From Ignavibacteria bacterium (GTDB taxonomy: Bacteria; Bacteroidota; Ignavibacteria; Tepidaquicellales; Tepidaquicellaceae), in assembly GCA_016719565.1 (NCBI GenBank), contig JADJYU010000018.1, forward strand, positions 82,805-146,804: a stretch of DNA of 64,000 bases, written 5' to 3'. This document shows, in pieces, positions 1 to 9,416 of this stretch. Every line of letters starts with the position of its first letter. Position 1 is the first letter of the stretch. The position numbers were made by a program, and so were the translations under genes. The notes under the pieces are model-generated. The model searched no databases and was not told where the DNA came from. It saw only the letters and a list, made by a program, of their open reading frames with translations.

Positions 1-55
1 TTACAGGAATATTAACGAGACCAAAACCGATAGAGCCTTTCCATATTGCTTTCAT
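1..55 (-). CDS. ku: Ku protein, N-terminal fragment (runs off the left edge)
   Basis: The reverse strand from 55 encodes MKAIWKGSIGFGLVNIPV, which matches the very conserved start of bacterial Ku. Ku binds DNA ends as a homodimer and recruits ligase LigD in non-homologous end joining. Only 18 codons lie in the window, so the DNA-binding ring and C-terminus cannot be checked. The ATG is preceded by an A-rich stretch without a strong Shine-Dalgarno. The identification rests on this one N-terminal signature, which is distinctive for the family. Confidence 0.85.
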   Translation of the reverse strand, partial: MKAIWKGSIGFGLVNIPV

Positions 56-198
56 AATATTGTTTTTCTGTTATGTCCGGACAATAACTTACAGCTGATT
101 TCAATTTAGTAAATCCGGTGTTACATGTTCACATTGCTGATTACAAAAAAGAAAGCGGAAGCCTTCTACTTCCGCATTCTAATTATATCAAAAGGTTC

Positions 199-924
199 CT
201 AATTATCCTGAATCCCGTTTTTATCGTTGTCTTTGAATGCTTTGAAATTGTTGTTCACATTATCTTTTATATTATTATCTATGTCATTTGAATTTGCAGG
301 AATTCTCGGATCAAGATACAAATTATTTTCAATGAACCAGATATACGGCTTCACTACCATTGTTATGTTAGACAATCGTGCGTCTGAAGTTGCAATTGTA
401 TCCGGTAACGTCAGGATCTGATGAGCTGATTTGGAAGATTTATACACAAAATAGTTTCCAAGATAACGGACTTTTACAACCACGGAATACTGTCCGTTTG
501 AATCTGCAAATTCAGGATCAGGAACCGGTTCGTTATTATTTAATTTATGAACTTCAAATTTGATCTTATTATATGATCCCACAGGTATTATCTCAGAACT
601 TATCTCATTCACAGATGAAGACAGATTCAGGAACAGCACAAATGGACCAACTTTAAAATTTGTAGAATCCTGATTGTTGTTCGCTACATTAAGCTTTATG
701 TCTTTGACCAGGATCTTTACTGTATCCAGTACGAGAGTACCCTGTGCATCACCCAAGGAATCCGCTGAACTCATTACACTAAGACTAAGATTGTTAGCAG
801 GTGGTGTTGTAATATTTGAATCATCATCACATCCATAAAATCCTGAAACCAATAATACAATTGTCAGGATCAGCATACTGATCTTTAAATTTACAAATCT
901 TTTACTTTTATTAATAATTTTCAT
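199..924 (-). CDS. DUF4382-like lipoprotein with Asp/Asn-rich tail
   Basis: The start is placed at the second Met (924), directly before a basic stretch and hydrophobic signal, rather than at 954. The signal ends in a lipobox (VSGFYGC), so the mature protein should be lipid-anchored. The middle (LVLDTVKILVKDIKLNV, then an IPVGSYNKIKFEVHKL stretch) resembles DUF4382 domains of Bacteroidota lipoproteins. The C-terminus is Asp/Asn rich (DNDKNGIQDN) and may bind calcium. Function is unknown and the family call is a moderate guess. No promoter motif was found. Confidence 0.6.
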   Translation of the reverse strand: MKIINKSKRFVNLKISMLILTIVLLVSGFYGCDDDSNITTPPANNLSLSVMSSADSLGDAQGTLVLDTVKILVKDIKLNVANNNQDSTNFKVGPFVLFLNLSSSVNEISSEIIPVGSYNKIKFEVHKLNNNEPVPDPEFADSNGQYSVVVKVRYLGNYFVYKSSKSAHQILTLPDTIATSDARLSNITMVVKPYIWFIENNLYLDPRIPANSNDIDNNIKDNVNNNFKAFKDNDKNGIQDN

Positions 925-1082
925 ATTATTATTTTTTCTAATTTCAATTATCATTTTAAATTTTGGTTTTTATCATTTCTATTTTATTACTATCATCATT
1001 TCCTTTTCATGGTTTATCTGACATTGCATTAAAATTTTACATTGTAATTAATTCCGGTAAACTCTGTGTTACGGTATTATAT

Positions 1083-1250
1083 TCATCTTTTCGAAAACAG
1101 TCTGAAGATAAATGCTATTACAGCTATCACCGCAATAACAACAATTATCCCTACCCATATACCTGCCTGAAAAATATTTCCGATCATTTCACAGCCGGAA
1201 TTTGTAAAAGACATGATTGCCATGATCAAAATTGCAAATAGTTTTTTCAT
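1083..1250 (-). CDS. Small lipoprotein / membrane protein (55 aa)
   Basis: Reverse-strand ATG at 1250 opens a 55-codon frame. It has a signal-like start ending in FTNSGC (possible lipobox), then GNIFQAGIWVG and a strongly hydrophobic stretch rich in Ile/Val, ending in FRLFSKR and a stop at 1083. Short proteins of this layout (Cys, then G-N-I-F-x-A-G, one membrane helix) are common in Bacteroidota and have no assigned function. The gene sits between the DUF4382-like lipoprotein and the dehydrogenase on the same strand. Confidence 0.6.
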   Translation of the reverse strand: MKKLFAILIMAIMSFTNSGCEMIGNIFQAGIWVGIIVVIAVIAVIAFIFRLFSKR

Positions 1251-1312
1251 GATTGCTTTAATTTTAATTTAGAATTTTTAAATGTTCTGATTAGATCAGC
1301 TTTAAATTTATC

Positions 1313-2137
1313 TTATCCGTTTACAATTTCCCCGCCGTTTGGATGAAGCACCTGTCCTGTCATATATGATGAATCTTCAGATGCCAGAAATACAAAACAC
1401 GGGGCAATTTCTTCAGGCTGTCCGGCTCTTCCAAGCGGGACGTCTGATCCGAAAGTAGAAACTTTTTTGCATCAAAACTCGCCGGTATTAAAGGAGTCCA
1501 TACAGGTCCCGGTGCAACAGCGTTAACTCTTATTCCCTTTTTTGTCAGTGAAGCAGAAAGTGATCTGGTAAATGTTACTATAGCGCCTTTTGTTGATGAA
1601 TAATCAATCAGTTCAGGACTGCCTCTGTATGCTGTTACTGAAGTAGTATTTATAATGGCAGCTCCTTTTTTTAAGAATTTCATTGCAGCTTTAATTATAT
1701 AAAAGTATGAAAATATGTTTGTTTCAAATGTTTTATATAACTGCTGCTTTGTAATTTTGGTAATGTCTTCCTGCGGGAACTGCACAGCTGCATTATTTAC
1801 AATAATATCCAGTCTTCCGAAATGCTTTTGAATTTTACCCACTGCGCTTTTGCAAAATTTTTCATCCCTTACATCACCGGCTAATAACAGGCATCTTCTT
1901 CCTTCGCTTTCAATCTCAGATTTGGTTTTGTTCGCATCTTTGTGTTCGTTTAAATAAATAATCCCCACGTCACATCCTTCCTTTGAAAATGCCAGAGCCA
2001 CTGCTCTTCCTATTCCGCTGTCACCGCCTGTTATTATTGCCGCTTTATTATATAATTTATTCTTTACTTTACTTCTCAAATTCCGGTTTAGGGTCCATTT
2101 CGAACTCTAAACCGGGCTGAGTTTTCTGAGTTTTCAT
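1313..2137 (-). CDS. YghA-like short-chain dehydrogenase/reductase (two frameshifts)
   Basis: The Rossmann fold is clear: GGDSGIGRAVA as the glycine-rich NAD(P) motif, NNAA, and the catalytic Ser plus YxxxK in YSSTKGA, followed by PGPVWTPLIP. The conserved start PGLEFEMDPKP lies upstream (ATG at 2137 behind an AGGAAGT ribosome site) and joins the main frame only after an indel near 2078. A second indel in the A-run near 1466 restores the typical end (GQPEEIAP, ASEDSSYMTGQVLHPNGGE, stop at 1313). Repaired length is about 275 aa, near the usual size for this subgroup. These SDRs are often stress-linked; the substrate is unknown. Confidence 0.8.
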
Positions 2138-2257
2138 CGGCTGTAACTTCCTTTTATCTTTTCCTTTTTGCATGATCTTCAGGTTTAATTTAAGCTGGTT
2201 AAGCTATTGAGTTTCTTCCCTGTACACCCTGACGATTACACTTCTCCTTATTTTAAA

Positions 2258-2698
2258 TTATTTATGAAAAATTACTTTTTGATCTTCGTGAAAAGAACTG
2301 GCACTAAGTTTATTCTTAAAAGACCTGAATCCGTTTGAAAGCGCCGATATAAAATTGCGGCTGTTTTCTAAAAGATTCCTGCTGTATGAGTGCAATGATT
2401 CTAAAGTATTAACTACAGCATGACCTTTTGTTATAACGCTGTCTGAAACATCTTCTATCTTGTTGTATTGAAATTTAGCTCTGTCGGCAATTTCTCTAAT
2501 ATCATCTGTTACAATTTTCATATCAGAAATGACAGGTGTAATTTGCTCTGTCATCTCTATGACTTTATTCTCTATAGTTGATATTGAAGAAGAAAACTTT
2601 TTCAAAGAGATGATCAGGTATACAGCAAGTACAGTCATTGTTAAAAAGAATAATATTTCTGCTATTCCTATGATTGTATTTAAATCAGATTCGATCAT
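2258..2698 (-). CDS. DUF948-type membrane protein (YtxG-like)
   Basis: A 146-aa protein with one N-terminal membrane helix (about residues 8-32) followed by long amphipathic helices of the DUF948 kind (ENKVIEMTEQITPVISDMK, then DDIREIADRAK). In Bacillus the family member YtxG lies next to YtxH in a general-stress operon. Here the ATG overlaps the stop of the upstream YtxH gene (ATGA), so the two are translationally coupled. It is probably transcribed from the sigma-54 promoter at 3228-3243. Molecular role unknown. Confidence 0.7.
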   Translation of the reverse strand: MIESDLNTIIGIAEILFFLTMTVLAVYLIISLKKFSSSISTIENKVIEMTEQITPVISDMKIVTDDIREIADRAKFQYNKIEDVSDSVITKGHAVVNTLESLHSYSRNLLENSRNFISALSNGFRSFKNKLSASSFHEDQKVIFHK

Positions 2699-3145
2699 AA
2701 TTTTATATTACTTTTATTTTTGTTATCATTTGAAGAATAACTGTGATCTTTTGATTTATCTTTCTGTTTATTCCTTTCATCATTATAAGAATCGACTCCT
2801 GATTTTACTGCTTCTTTTACACCTGCTACCTCATTACCGGCAACTTCTTTTCCATGAGTAAGATAATCTCCGGCTTCTTTTACAAGAGATCCAACTTTTT
2901 CCTTGCCATCATCATAAATACTTCCTGCTTTTTTGATACTTCTGATAACATCTCTGAAGTTTTATCTTTTGCATTTACCATAAGATGACTTGCATCATCA
3001 TAAAGCTCGCTGCTCTTAGCTGAAATATCCTTTCTAAATTCCTTACCGCTTTTAGGAGCGAACAGCAAAGCTGCTATTCCGCCTACTACACTACCGGTTA
3101 ATAATCCGGTCACAAAACTTCCTGAATTTCTTTTTCATTTAACAT
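2695..3145 (-). CDS. YtxH-domain protein, copy 1 (two frameshifts)
   Basis: ATG at 3145 follows a good AAGGAG. The diagnostic YtxH segment is a glycine-rich membrane helix followed by LLFAPKSGKEFRKDI. An indel near 3120 separates the first dozen codons from this segment, and another near 2920 separates it from the amphipathic tail (EKVGSLVKEAGDYL, then SGVDSYNDERNK). With both repaired, the stop TGA overlaps the ATG of the DUF948 gene, which supports the repair. YtxH proteins are small membrane-associated stress proteins of unknown mechanism. A paralogue lies at 3599-3993. Confidence 0.75.
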
Positions 3146-3227
3146 TTTCTTTTCTCCTTAAGATTTAGTTTTAAATTCAATTATATATTTTTTTATTTTG
3201 AACTTACTATATAGTTATGCATTTTTA

Positions 3228-3243
3228 GTGCCATAGATATATA
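3228..3243 (-). promoter_or_regulatory. Sigma-54 (-24/-12) promoter for ytxH1-DUF948
   Basis: The reverse strand reads TGGCACTAAAAATGCA, matching TGGCAC-N5-TTGCW with one change in the -12 box. It lies about 80 bp upstream of the YtxH start at 3145. Three TGTCA boxes are found 60-100 bp further upstream, as for the other sigma-54 sites here. Confidence 0.7.
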
Positions 3244-3304
3244 GATATTTTAAGCGTGTTACTGCATTTAATTTCAAATTTCTGTTCCGATTTATGTTCT
3301 GATT

Positions 3305-3331
3305 CTGTCACTTATGTCAATAAATGTCAGA
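3305..3331 (-). promoter_or_regulatory. Putative upstream activator site: three TGTCA boxes
   Basis: TGTCA occurs at 3306, 3315 and 3325 (spacing 9 and 10 bp). The same triplet layout lies upstream of three other sigma-54 promoters in the window, so this is a likely enhancer for an NtrC-type activator, possibly the one encoded at 9416-10759. Confidence 0.55.
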
Positions 3332-3332
3332 G

Positions 3333-3456
3333 ATAGTTAGCAGTTAATAGTTAGCAGTTAATAGTTAGTAGTTAATAGTTAGTAGATTACAGTTTGTAGT
3401 TAGTAGTTAACAGTTAGTAGATTACTCTTAGTCTGTAGATTACAGTTAGTAGTTAA
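3333..3456 (+). repeat. Heptamer-type minisatellite (GTTAGTAG / GTTAATAG units)
   Basis: Degenerate head-to-tail units of TAGTTAG and TAGTTAA run through this intergenic stretch with some inserted GATTACA-like pieces. The same units recur in opposite orientation at 3548-3606, so the two arrays could pair as a long imperfect inverted repeat around about 100 bp of spacer. Confidence 0.8.
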
Positions 3457-3547
3457 ATTAAATACCTAATGAGTTTCTAAATTTTATTTGCGCGTTGCCT
3501 AGGCAGGATGAGCCTATGAAGGATAAATTTCTTATGAACACGTATTT

Positions 3548-3606
3548 CAGTAACTATTAACTTTTAACTATTAACTACTAACTACTAACTCTTAACTACT
3601 AACTAT
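3548..3606 (-). repeat. Heptamer minisatellite, inverted partner (CTATTAA / CTACTAA units)
   Basis: CTATTAACTACTAAC-type units are the reverse complement of the array at 3333-3456. The stop codon of the second YtxH gene (TAG at 3601-3599) lies inside this array, so the repeat has grown up to or into the end of a gene. Confidence 0.8.
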
Positions 3607-3993
3607 TCTTGAATTTATTTCTTTCATCATTAAAAGAATCAACTCCGGATTTAAAAGCATCTTTAACTACAGATACTTCATTTCCGGCAATCTCTTTTCC
3701 ATGATTTAAAAAATTTCCGGCTTCCTTTACATAGGATTCAACCTTCTCTTTGCCTTCTTCAAGCATATTTTCCGCCCTTTTTAATGGTTCGGCTATAATA
3801 GATGAAGATATTTCCTGTGCTTTATTAAAAGATGATTTGCATCATCATATAATTCTGTGCCTTTAACCGAAATATCCTTTCTCAATTCTTTGCCGCTTTT
3901 TGGTGCGAACAGTAAAGCAGCAACTCCGCCAATTAAACTACCGGTCACTAAACCGGTTATAAAACTTCCTGTGATTTTTTCTTCTCTGTACAT
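3599..3993 (-). CDS. YtxH-domain protein, copy 2 (one frameshift)
   Basis: The N-terminal helix and LLFAPKSGKELRKDI motif are nearly the same as in the copy at 2695-3145. A single-base indel near 3830 breaks the frame. The continuing frame encodes a tail with EKVESYVKEAGNFL and SGVDSFNDERNKF, again parallel to copy 1, to a stop at 3601-3599. Repaired length is about 131 aa. It lies downstream of the outer-membrane protein gene on the same strand, with a strong hairpin between them (4037-4067). Likely a stress-related membrane-anchored protein. Confidence 0.75.
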
Positions 3994-4036
3994 TTTTCTA
4001 TTTCTCCTTATGATTTAGTTATTAAAATATATATAT

Positions 4037-4067
4037 AGAAGAGCAGAAGAATTACTTCTGCTCTTCT
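4037..4067 (-). terminator. Strong hairpin between the barrel gene and ytxH2
   Basis: A perfect 13-bp stem (AGAAGAGCAGAAG pairing with CTTCTGCTCTTCT) closes on a 5-nt loop. On the minus strand it is followed by an A/T run ending in TTTT. It probably ends or attenuates transcription from 4674 before ytxH2. Confidence 0.7.
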
Positions 4068-4077
4068 GTTATTTTGA

Positions 4078-4674
4078 TTAAAACCGAATATCTATTCCCA
4101 GAACAGGTTCTATAAAACTGGATGAACCGTCAGGAGTAAGAATGTTGTGATACTTTGCTTTAAAAAGAAGATCCACATCTCTTCCAAGATTAAGAACTCC
4201 ACCTACTCCGGCATTGACTCCGAAATTTGTCGTCTGATATTCCGCAACCGGTACTGCATTCACTGTATATGCAGGCTGCATGAATGAATAACCTCCGATC
4301 CCCGCTTCAAGAAACAGCGATGACTTCAGATTTTTAGATGTAAAGTAGTATCTTGGACCTGCAGTGTATTGAAGGTATTTACCATCCGGGGCTCCGCCTA
4401 CTGCTTTATTCGGGAAAAGCGAATAGCCAAACTTTCCGTAAAATCCAACTTCCTTGTTTACTTTATAACTCAGGTCAATACCGAATGTGGGACCTGATTT
4501 GTATTTTTCACCAAAATTTCCAACCGGAAATGATACACCACCCAAGCCAGTTAGAGACCACTGCGGGAATGTTGATTTCTTAGTTGTATATTTCGTCTGT
4601 GAATTTACATTACCGGTGGAAAGTAAAATCATTAAAGCTAAAACTACGAGTGATATTAAATTTTTTATTTTCAT
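4078..4674 (-). CDS. Outer-membrane beta-barrel protein (porin-like)
   Basis: A 198-aa protein with a Sec signal peptide (about residues 1-26, cleavage after NVNSQ) and alternating beta-strand pattern: GLGGVSFPVGNFG, FGIDLSYKV, YGKFGYSLF, and a final strand ending in Phe (PVLGIDIRF), the usual barrel-assembly signal. It fits the small OmpA/OmpW-like barrels of Bacteroidota, probably 8 strands. A consensus sigma-54 promoter lies about 110 bp upstream, so it is probably induced by the local activator. Ligand unknown. Confidence 0.75.
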   Translation of the reverse strand: MKIKNLISLVVLALMILLSTGNVNSQTKYTTKKSTFPQWSLTGLGGVSFPVGNFGEKYKSGPTFGIDLSYKVNKEVGFYGKFGYSLFPNKAVGGAPDGKYLQYTAGPRYYFTSKNLKSSLFLEAGIGGYSFMQPAYTVNAVPVAEYQTTNFGVNAGVGGVLNLGRDVDLLFKAKYHNILTPDGSSSFIEPVLGIDIRF

Positions 4675-4784
4675 TTCTTGATCCTTTTTTTAAGTTAGTA
4701 AATATTTATTTTAAATAAGTTAAAGAGTAAATTAATTTGGGTTCTTTAAACGTGGTTTAATTTATTGCACTCAAAAATGACTTG

Positions 4785-4800
4785 TGCAATTTCGGTGCCA
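4785..4800 (-). promoter_or_regulatory. Sigma-54 promoter for the barrel gene
   Basis: The reverse strand reads TGGCACCGAAATTGCA, a full match to TGGCAC-N5-TTGCW, upstream of the gene starting at 4674. A TGTCA-box triplet lies at 4861-4889. Confidence 0.8.
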
Positions 4801-4860
4801 TGATAAAAAAATGATTTATCTGCGTTTACAATAAATTATTTTGGATTTAAATAAAGGTAA

Positions 4861-4889
4861 TGTCAAAAAAGTCAGAAATTGTCAGACAG
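4861..4889 (-). promoter_or_regulatory. Putative upstream activator site: TGTCA boxes
   Basis: TGTCA at 4861, AGTCA at 4870 and TGTCA at 4880 keep the same 9/10-bp spacing as the triplet at 3305-3331. The site is 60-105 bp upstream of the sigma-54 promoter at 4785-4800. Confidence 0.55.
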
Positions 4890-4894
4890 CTATA

Positions 4895-5096
4895 TAGTTA
4901 ATAGTTATAGTTAGTAGTTAATAGTTAATAGTTAATAGTTAATAGTTAATAGTTAATAGTTAATAGTTAAATGTTAAATGTTAAATGTTAAATGTTAAAT
5001 GTTAAATGTTAAATGTTAAATGTTAAATGTTAAATGTTAAATGTTAAATGTTAAATGTTAAATGTTAAATGTTAAATGTTAAATGTTAAATGTTAA
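4895..5096 (+). repeat. Heptamer minisatellite: TTAATAG units then 18 perfect ATGTTAA units
   Basis: About seven TTAATAG units (to 4970) switch abruptly to 18 exact copies of ATGTTAA (4971-5096). No gene is present. The perfection of the second block suggests recent expansion. Inverse-orientation units lie at 5452-5518. Confidence 0.9.
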
Positions 5097-5614
5097 TGTG
5101 ATACTCACTTTAAAAAAATAAAGCCGGAGATTTAAGATAAGATTAATTGAATTATATTACTTACAAAATATATATATACTATTGAAAATAGTCGAGTATT
5201 ATTTGGGAAGGAATGAAAATTCAATATCTTCATGTGAAAAATCTAAAGCCAGCTTAAAATGTCAGCACTAACAATAGATGAACATAACTATTCTCACACA
5301 ACTGACCGCCCTGATTATTTTTTGTTATTGTTGTAAAATAAATCGAATACTCTGATCTAAACCTTCTGCTTAATTGCACAGAAGAAAGTTGATACTATAA
5401 AGAATATATTCTCTCACAGAATCTCATTAACAAATATCTTTTAAATATCAATTATTAACTGTTAACTATAAACTACTAACTACTAACTATTAACTACTAA
5501 CTATTAACTGCTAACTATATTGTGTTTGACAGTTAAAAAATTAAAGTGTATTTTTTGTCATAATCAGAGCCTAATTTTTTCTTAGTTACACATTGGAATT
5601 TCCAATTCATTTTT
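5097..5614. other. Intergenic region with inverted heptamer array (5452-5518)
   Basis: No credible gene is seen. AT-rich DNA contains CTATTAA/CTACTAA units at 5452-5518, the reverse complement of the array at 4895-4970. A small palindrome TTGGAATTTCCAA sits just upstream of the kinase start and could be an operator. No sigma-54 site was found in front of the kinase. Confidence 0.6.
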
Positions 5615-8600
5615 ATGAAATATAACATTACAAAAAAATTATCCAACAGCTATCAGAAGCTTGAAAATAAACTGCCTCTGGAAAAGTTTATACCTTCAGC
5701 TTTAATGATATTTCTTTTGTCTGTTATTATTTTAAGCATATTTACTTTCACCAATATTGAAAGATACAAGAGTGATATGGATTGGGTTAGCCATACGAAT
5801 GAAATAATTAAAAAGCTGGATGCAGTTTATACTCATAACATGCAGCTCACATTAATCAACAGAGGGTATGCATTACTCAAAGACAAGAATATGCATTCAA
5901 GATTTGATTCTGTCAGGCAGTTATTAAAAACTGAAATAACCGATTTAAGAATTCTTGAAAAGATTGATACTAAATATATCAGTCAGGTTAAATCTCTGGA
6001 TTCTTTAAGCTCTGTAAATATGCAGATCAATGAACTTCAGGATTTAAACGAAACTAAGCAGATAGAAATTACCGAGACGGGACGTATAAATTTCAGAGAA
6101 ATTGACAGGATCATTCAGATGATTAAAAATGATATGATTTCATTACTGTCAGACCAAAAAGAATCAGCAGAATCTGCTAACGATTCTATTCAATTATTCA
6201 TAATTATTTCGGGACTGTTTACTTTTTTTGTAGTCGGAAGTTCATTATATATATCAGACCGGCTAATAAAAAACAAAAGCAAAGCTGAGAATCTGCTTTA
6301 TAAATCTTATGAAGAACTGGAAGACCGGGTTAATGAACGGACACTTGAGCTTCAGGAATCAAATGAAAAATTGAATGAAGAAATTCTAATAAGGAAAAGG
6401 ACTGAAGCGATAGTGCGTGAAAGCGAACAGAGATTTAAGATGATGGCGGATTCCGCTCCTGTGCTTATCTGGATCTCAGATAAAGAAATGCTGCGAACAT
6501 ATTTTAATAAAGTATGGCTTGAATTTACGGGCAGAAAACCGGAACAGGAAATTGGGAACGGATGGGCGGAAGGAGTTCATAAAGCCGATCTGAAAAAATG
6601 TTTAGACACTTATTTTAATGCGTTTACTAACCGTGAAGAATTTGAAATGGAGTACCGGCTGAAAAGTAATAACGGGGATTATCTCTGGATCCTTGAAAAA
6701 GGAATTCCAAGGTATGAAGGAGACGACTTTACGGGATACATCGGCAGCTGTATTGACATTAATGAGAGGAAAAAAAATGAGAACTTTTTAAAGATACAGT
6801 ATGAAGTCTCAAAGACATTAACCGAATCCGCGACAATAGAAGAAGCGTCCGTAAATCTCCTGAAGAATGTCTGTACGGGAATTAACTGGAATTTCGGAAT
6901 ACTATGGATGGCTGACGATAAAAATGAGATTTTAAAGGCGGAATCTTACTGGAGCGAGGATGCTAATGATATAAAAATATATTCGGAATTAGAAAATCCA
7001 TATAAATTATTTAATAAAGGTATCGGCTTTCCCGGAAATGTATTTCAGAGCGGGAAATCAAAATGGACGGGAGACATTGGTAATGACAGGAATTTTCTGC
7101 GAAAAGACGCATCATTAAAAATGGGCTGGAAATCTAATATGAGCATACCTGTCTCTAACGGTAAAGAAGTGATTGCTGTGGTAGAATGTTTTAATAAAAA
7201 AAGCATTGAGGAAAAACAGGAATTGTTCGATGTTCTGGAATCTGCAGCAAGACAAATAGGAAATTTCATTGAAAGAAAAAAGGCGGAAGAAAAGCTTAGG
7301 ATATCAAATCTTGAGCTCGAAGAAAAAGTGAGGGACAGAACTTCTGAACTGGCGTCAGCACTTGAAAAACTAATTAAAGAAAGTGAAGCGAAGGAGTTAA
7401 TACAAAATAGGATCAAACTATTTGCACATGCAATAAGAAGTATAAAAGACTGTGTATATATTACTGATCTTGAAAACAATACTTTATTTGTAAATCAGGC
7501 TTTTCAAAATACATATGGTTATGATGAGGAAGAACTATTGGACAAAGAAATTCCGATACTGAATAAAAACAGGATCACCCCGGCACTGAAAAACGATATA
7601 GATAATAAAACTCTTAAGGACGGCTGGAGAGGCGAACTTATGACTGAAAAAAAAGACGGCTCAGCATTTAATACTTACTTATCCACTTCCTCAATACGAA
7701 ATGACGAAGGCAAAGCTCAGGCCCTTGTAGGTATATGCCAGGATATTACTGATCTTAAAAATACTGAAGAATTAATTAAAAAAAGAAATAACCTGCTGAA
7801 TGTCCTGAATGATGTTATAAGGTTTACAAACAGAACATTTGATTTCAGAAATGCAATTCATTATTCTATTAATAAAGTATGTGAGTATACTCACTGGGAA
7901 ATAGGTCATTGCCTCCTTGTAGAAAATAATATATTGCGTTCATCACATATCTGGAATGAAGACATAGCTGTTGAATATCTGCCTTTTAAAGAAATTGCGG
8001 AGAACATAACATTTGATAATCTGGAAGGTTACCCAGGCAGAACTTTTACTGAAGGAATAGCATCATGGATGAGCATTAAGGATCTGACAGACCGTAAAGT
8101 GTTCAAACGTCAGGAAGTCGCGGATAAGCTGGAATTGAAAACCGGAATATGGGTTCCCGTTGTTATGGAAAATGAAGTTATAGGCGTTCTCGAATTTTTC
8201 AAGAAAGGTGTAGAAGCAATTGACCATGAGATCCTGGACTGTATAATAAACATAGGAATTGAGCTGGGAAGTCTGAGTGAAAAATTAGAAACAATCAGCA
8301 AAATTAAGCAGAATGAAAAAATTCTAAACGATGCGCAGCATATTGCTAAGCTTGGAAGCTGGGAATGGGATGTTGAAAAAAATATTGTAATATGGTCAGA
8401 CGAAATGTATAATATTTATGAATTAGATAAAGAGGAATTTGATCCGACTTTTGAGGGATTCCTGGAGAGGGTTCATACTGATGACGCAGAAATGACAAAG
8501 AATATTATCCGGAATGCATTTGAAAGCAAAACACCTTTTAATTTTTATCACAGGATCATAACTCCTTCCGGAAAGGTCAAAAGTTTAAAAGCGCAAGGTC

Positions 8601-9416
8601 AGATCTATTTGGATGAAAATGATAAAGTCATCAGAATGTTCGGAACCGGACATGATGTAACGGAGATCCGGGAAGCTGAGGAAGAACTGAAAAGAACCAA
8701 TGAAAAACTGATTCAGGCTCAAAAAGAACTTATATATACTGAAAAGTTTGCTGCTCTGGGAAGATTTTCTTCCGGAATAGCGCATGAGATCAGGAATCCT
8801 CTTGCAAACATAAATAGTCTGGCGCAGCTTGTAGTAAAAACTCAAATGGATGAAAAGAATAAAAGACGTTTAAATTATATTATAACAAATGTTGACATAG
8901 CCAATAAAATCATTAAGAATCTGCTTAGTTACGCTTCTCCTGAAGATCTTGATTTCAGAGCTGTTAACTTAATAGAAATATTTAAAAGTATTCTGGAAAG
9001 TGTCGAGGCAAGATGTAAAAAATAACAACATAAAGGTCATAAGAAATTTTCCGAATGAACTTCCTGTATTGTATTTTGACAAACTTAAACTCGAAAGCGC
9101 TTTCATGAATTTTATTTCCAATTCAATTGATGCCATGATCGACGGAGGAACACTTACAGTTAATATTTCAGAAGACAGAGCATATAATGAAATTGTAATA
9201 AATATAATTGATACAGGCATAGGAATTCCGCCTGAGAACATTGATAAAATTCTGGAACCTTTCTTTACCACAAAGGACGACGGAGTTGGATTAGGAATGG
9301 GCTTAGCGCATCAGACGATACGGCTTCATAAAGGAACTTTCAGCATTCAAAGTGATTTGGGAGAAGGAACTCAAATAGAAATTAAATTACCTGTAAATAA
9401 AAATAAAATACAATAA
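5615..9416 (+). CDS. Membrane-bound PAS/GAF sensor histidine kinase (one frameshift)
   Basis: Two membrane helices (about residues 28-47 and 190-214) bracket a CHASE3-like helical sensor. Then come a coiled coil, PAS (about 272-384), GAF (395-555), coiled coil, PAS (602-712), GAF (725-889), PAS (905-1018) and HisKA, with the phospho-acceptor His near 1057 in AHEIRNP. A missing base in the A-run near 9018 breaks the frame just before the ATPase domain (NFISNSIDAM, DTGIGIPP, GLGMGLA), which runs to a stop at 9414-9416. Repaired length is about 1266 aa. The stop overlaps the start of the regulator gene (TAATG), so they form one two-component operon. The signal is unknown. Confidence 0.85.

Noticed and set aside
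963..1241. Plus-strand 92-aa gene
   Set aside because: The opposite strand holds a better small membrane protein with a signal and a lipobox-like Cys.
4895..5096. CRISPR or origin iterons
   Set aside because: Seven-base units are contiguous without spacers, and no replication initiator or DnaA-box cluster is nearby.
5525..5565. TGACA/TGTCA boxes in front of the kinase as an autoregulatory enhancer
   Set aside because: Only two boxes, wrong spacing, and no -24/-12 element between them and the start.
7045..7479. Minus-strand gene inside the sensor kinase
   Set aside because: Serine/leucine-rich shadow of the kinase coding frame; the plus strand has clear conserved domains.
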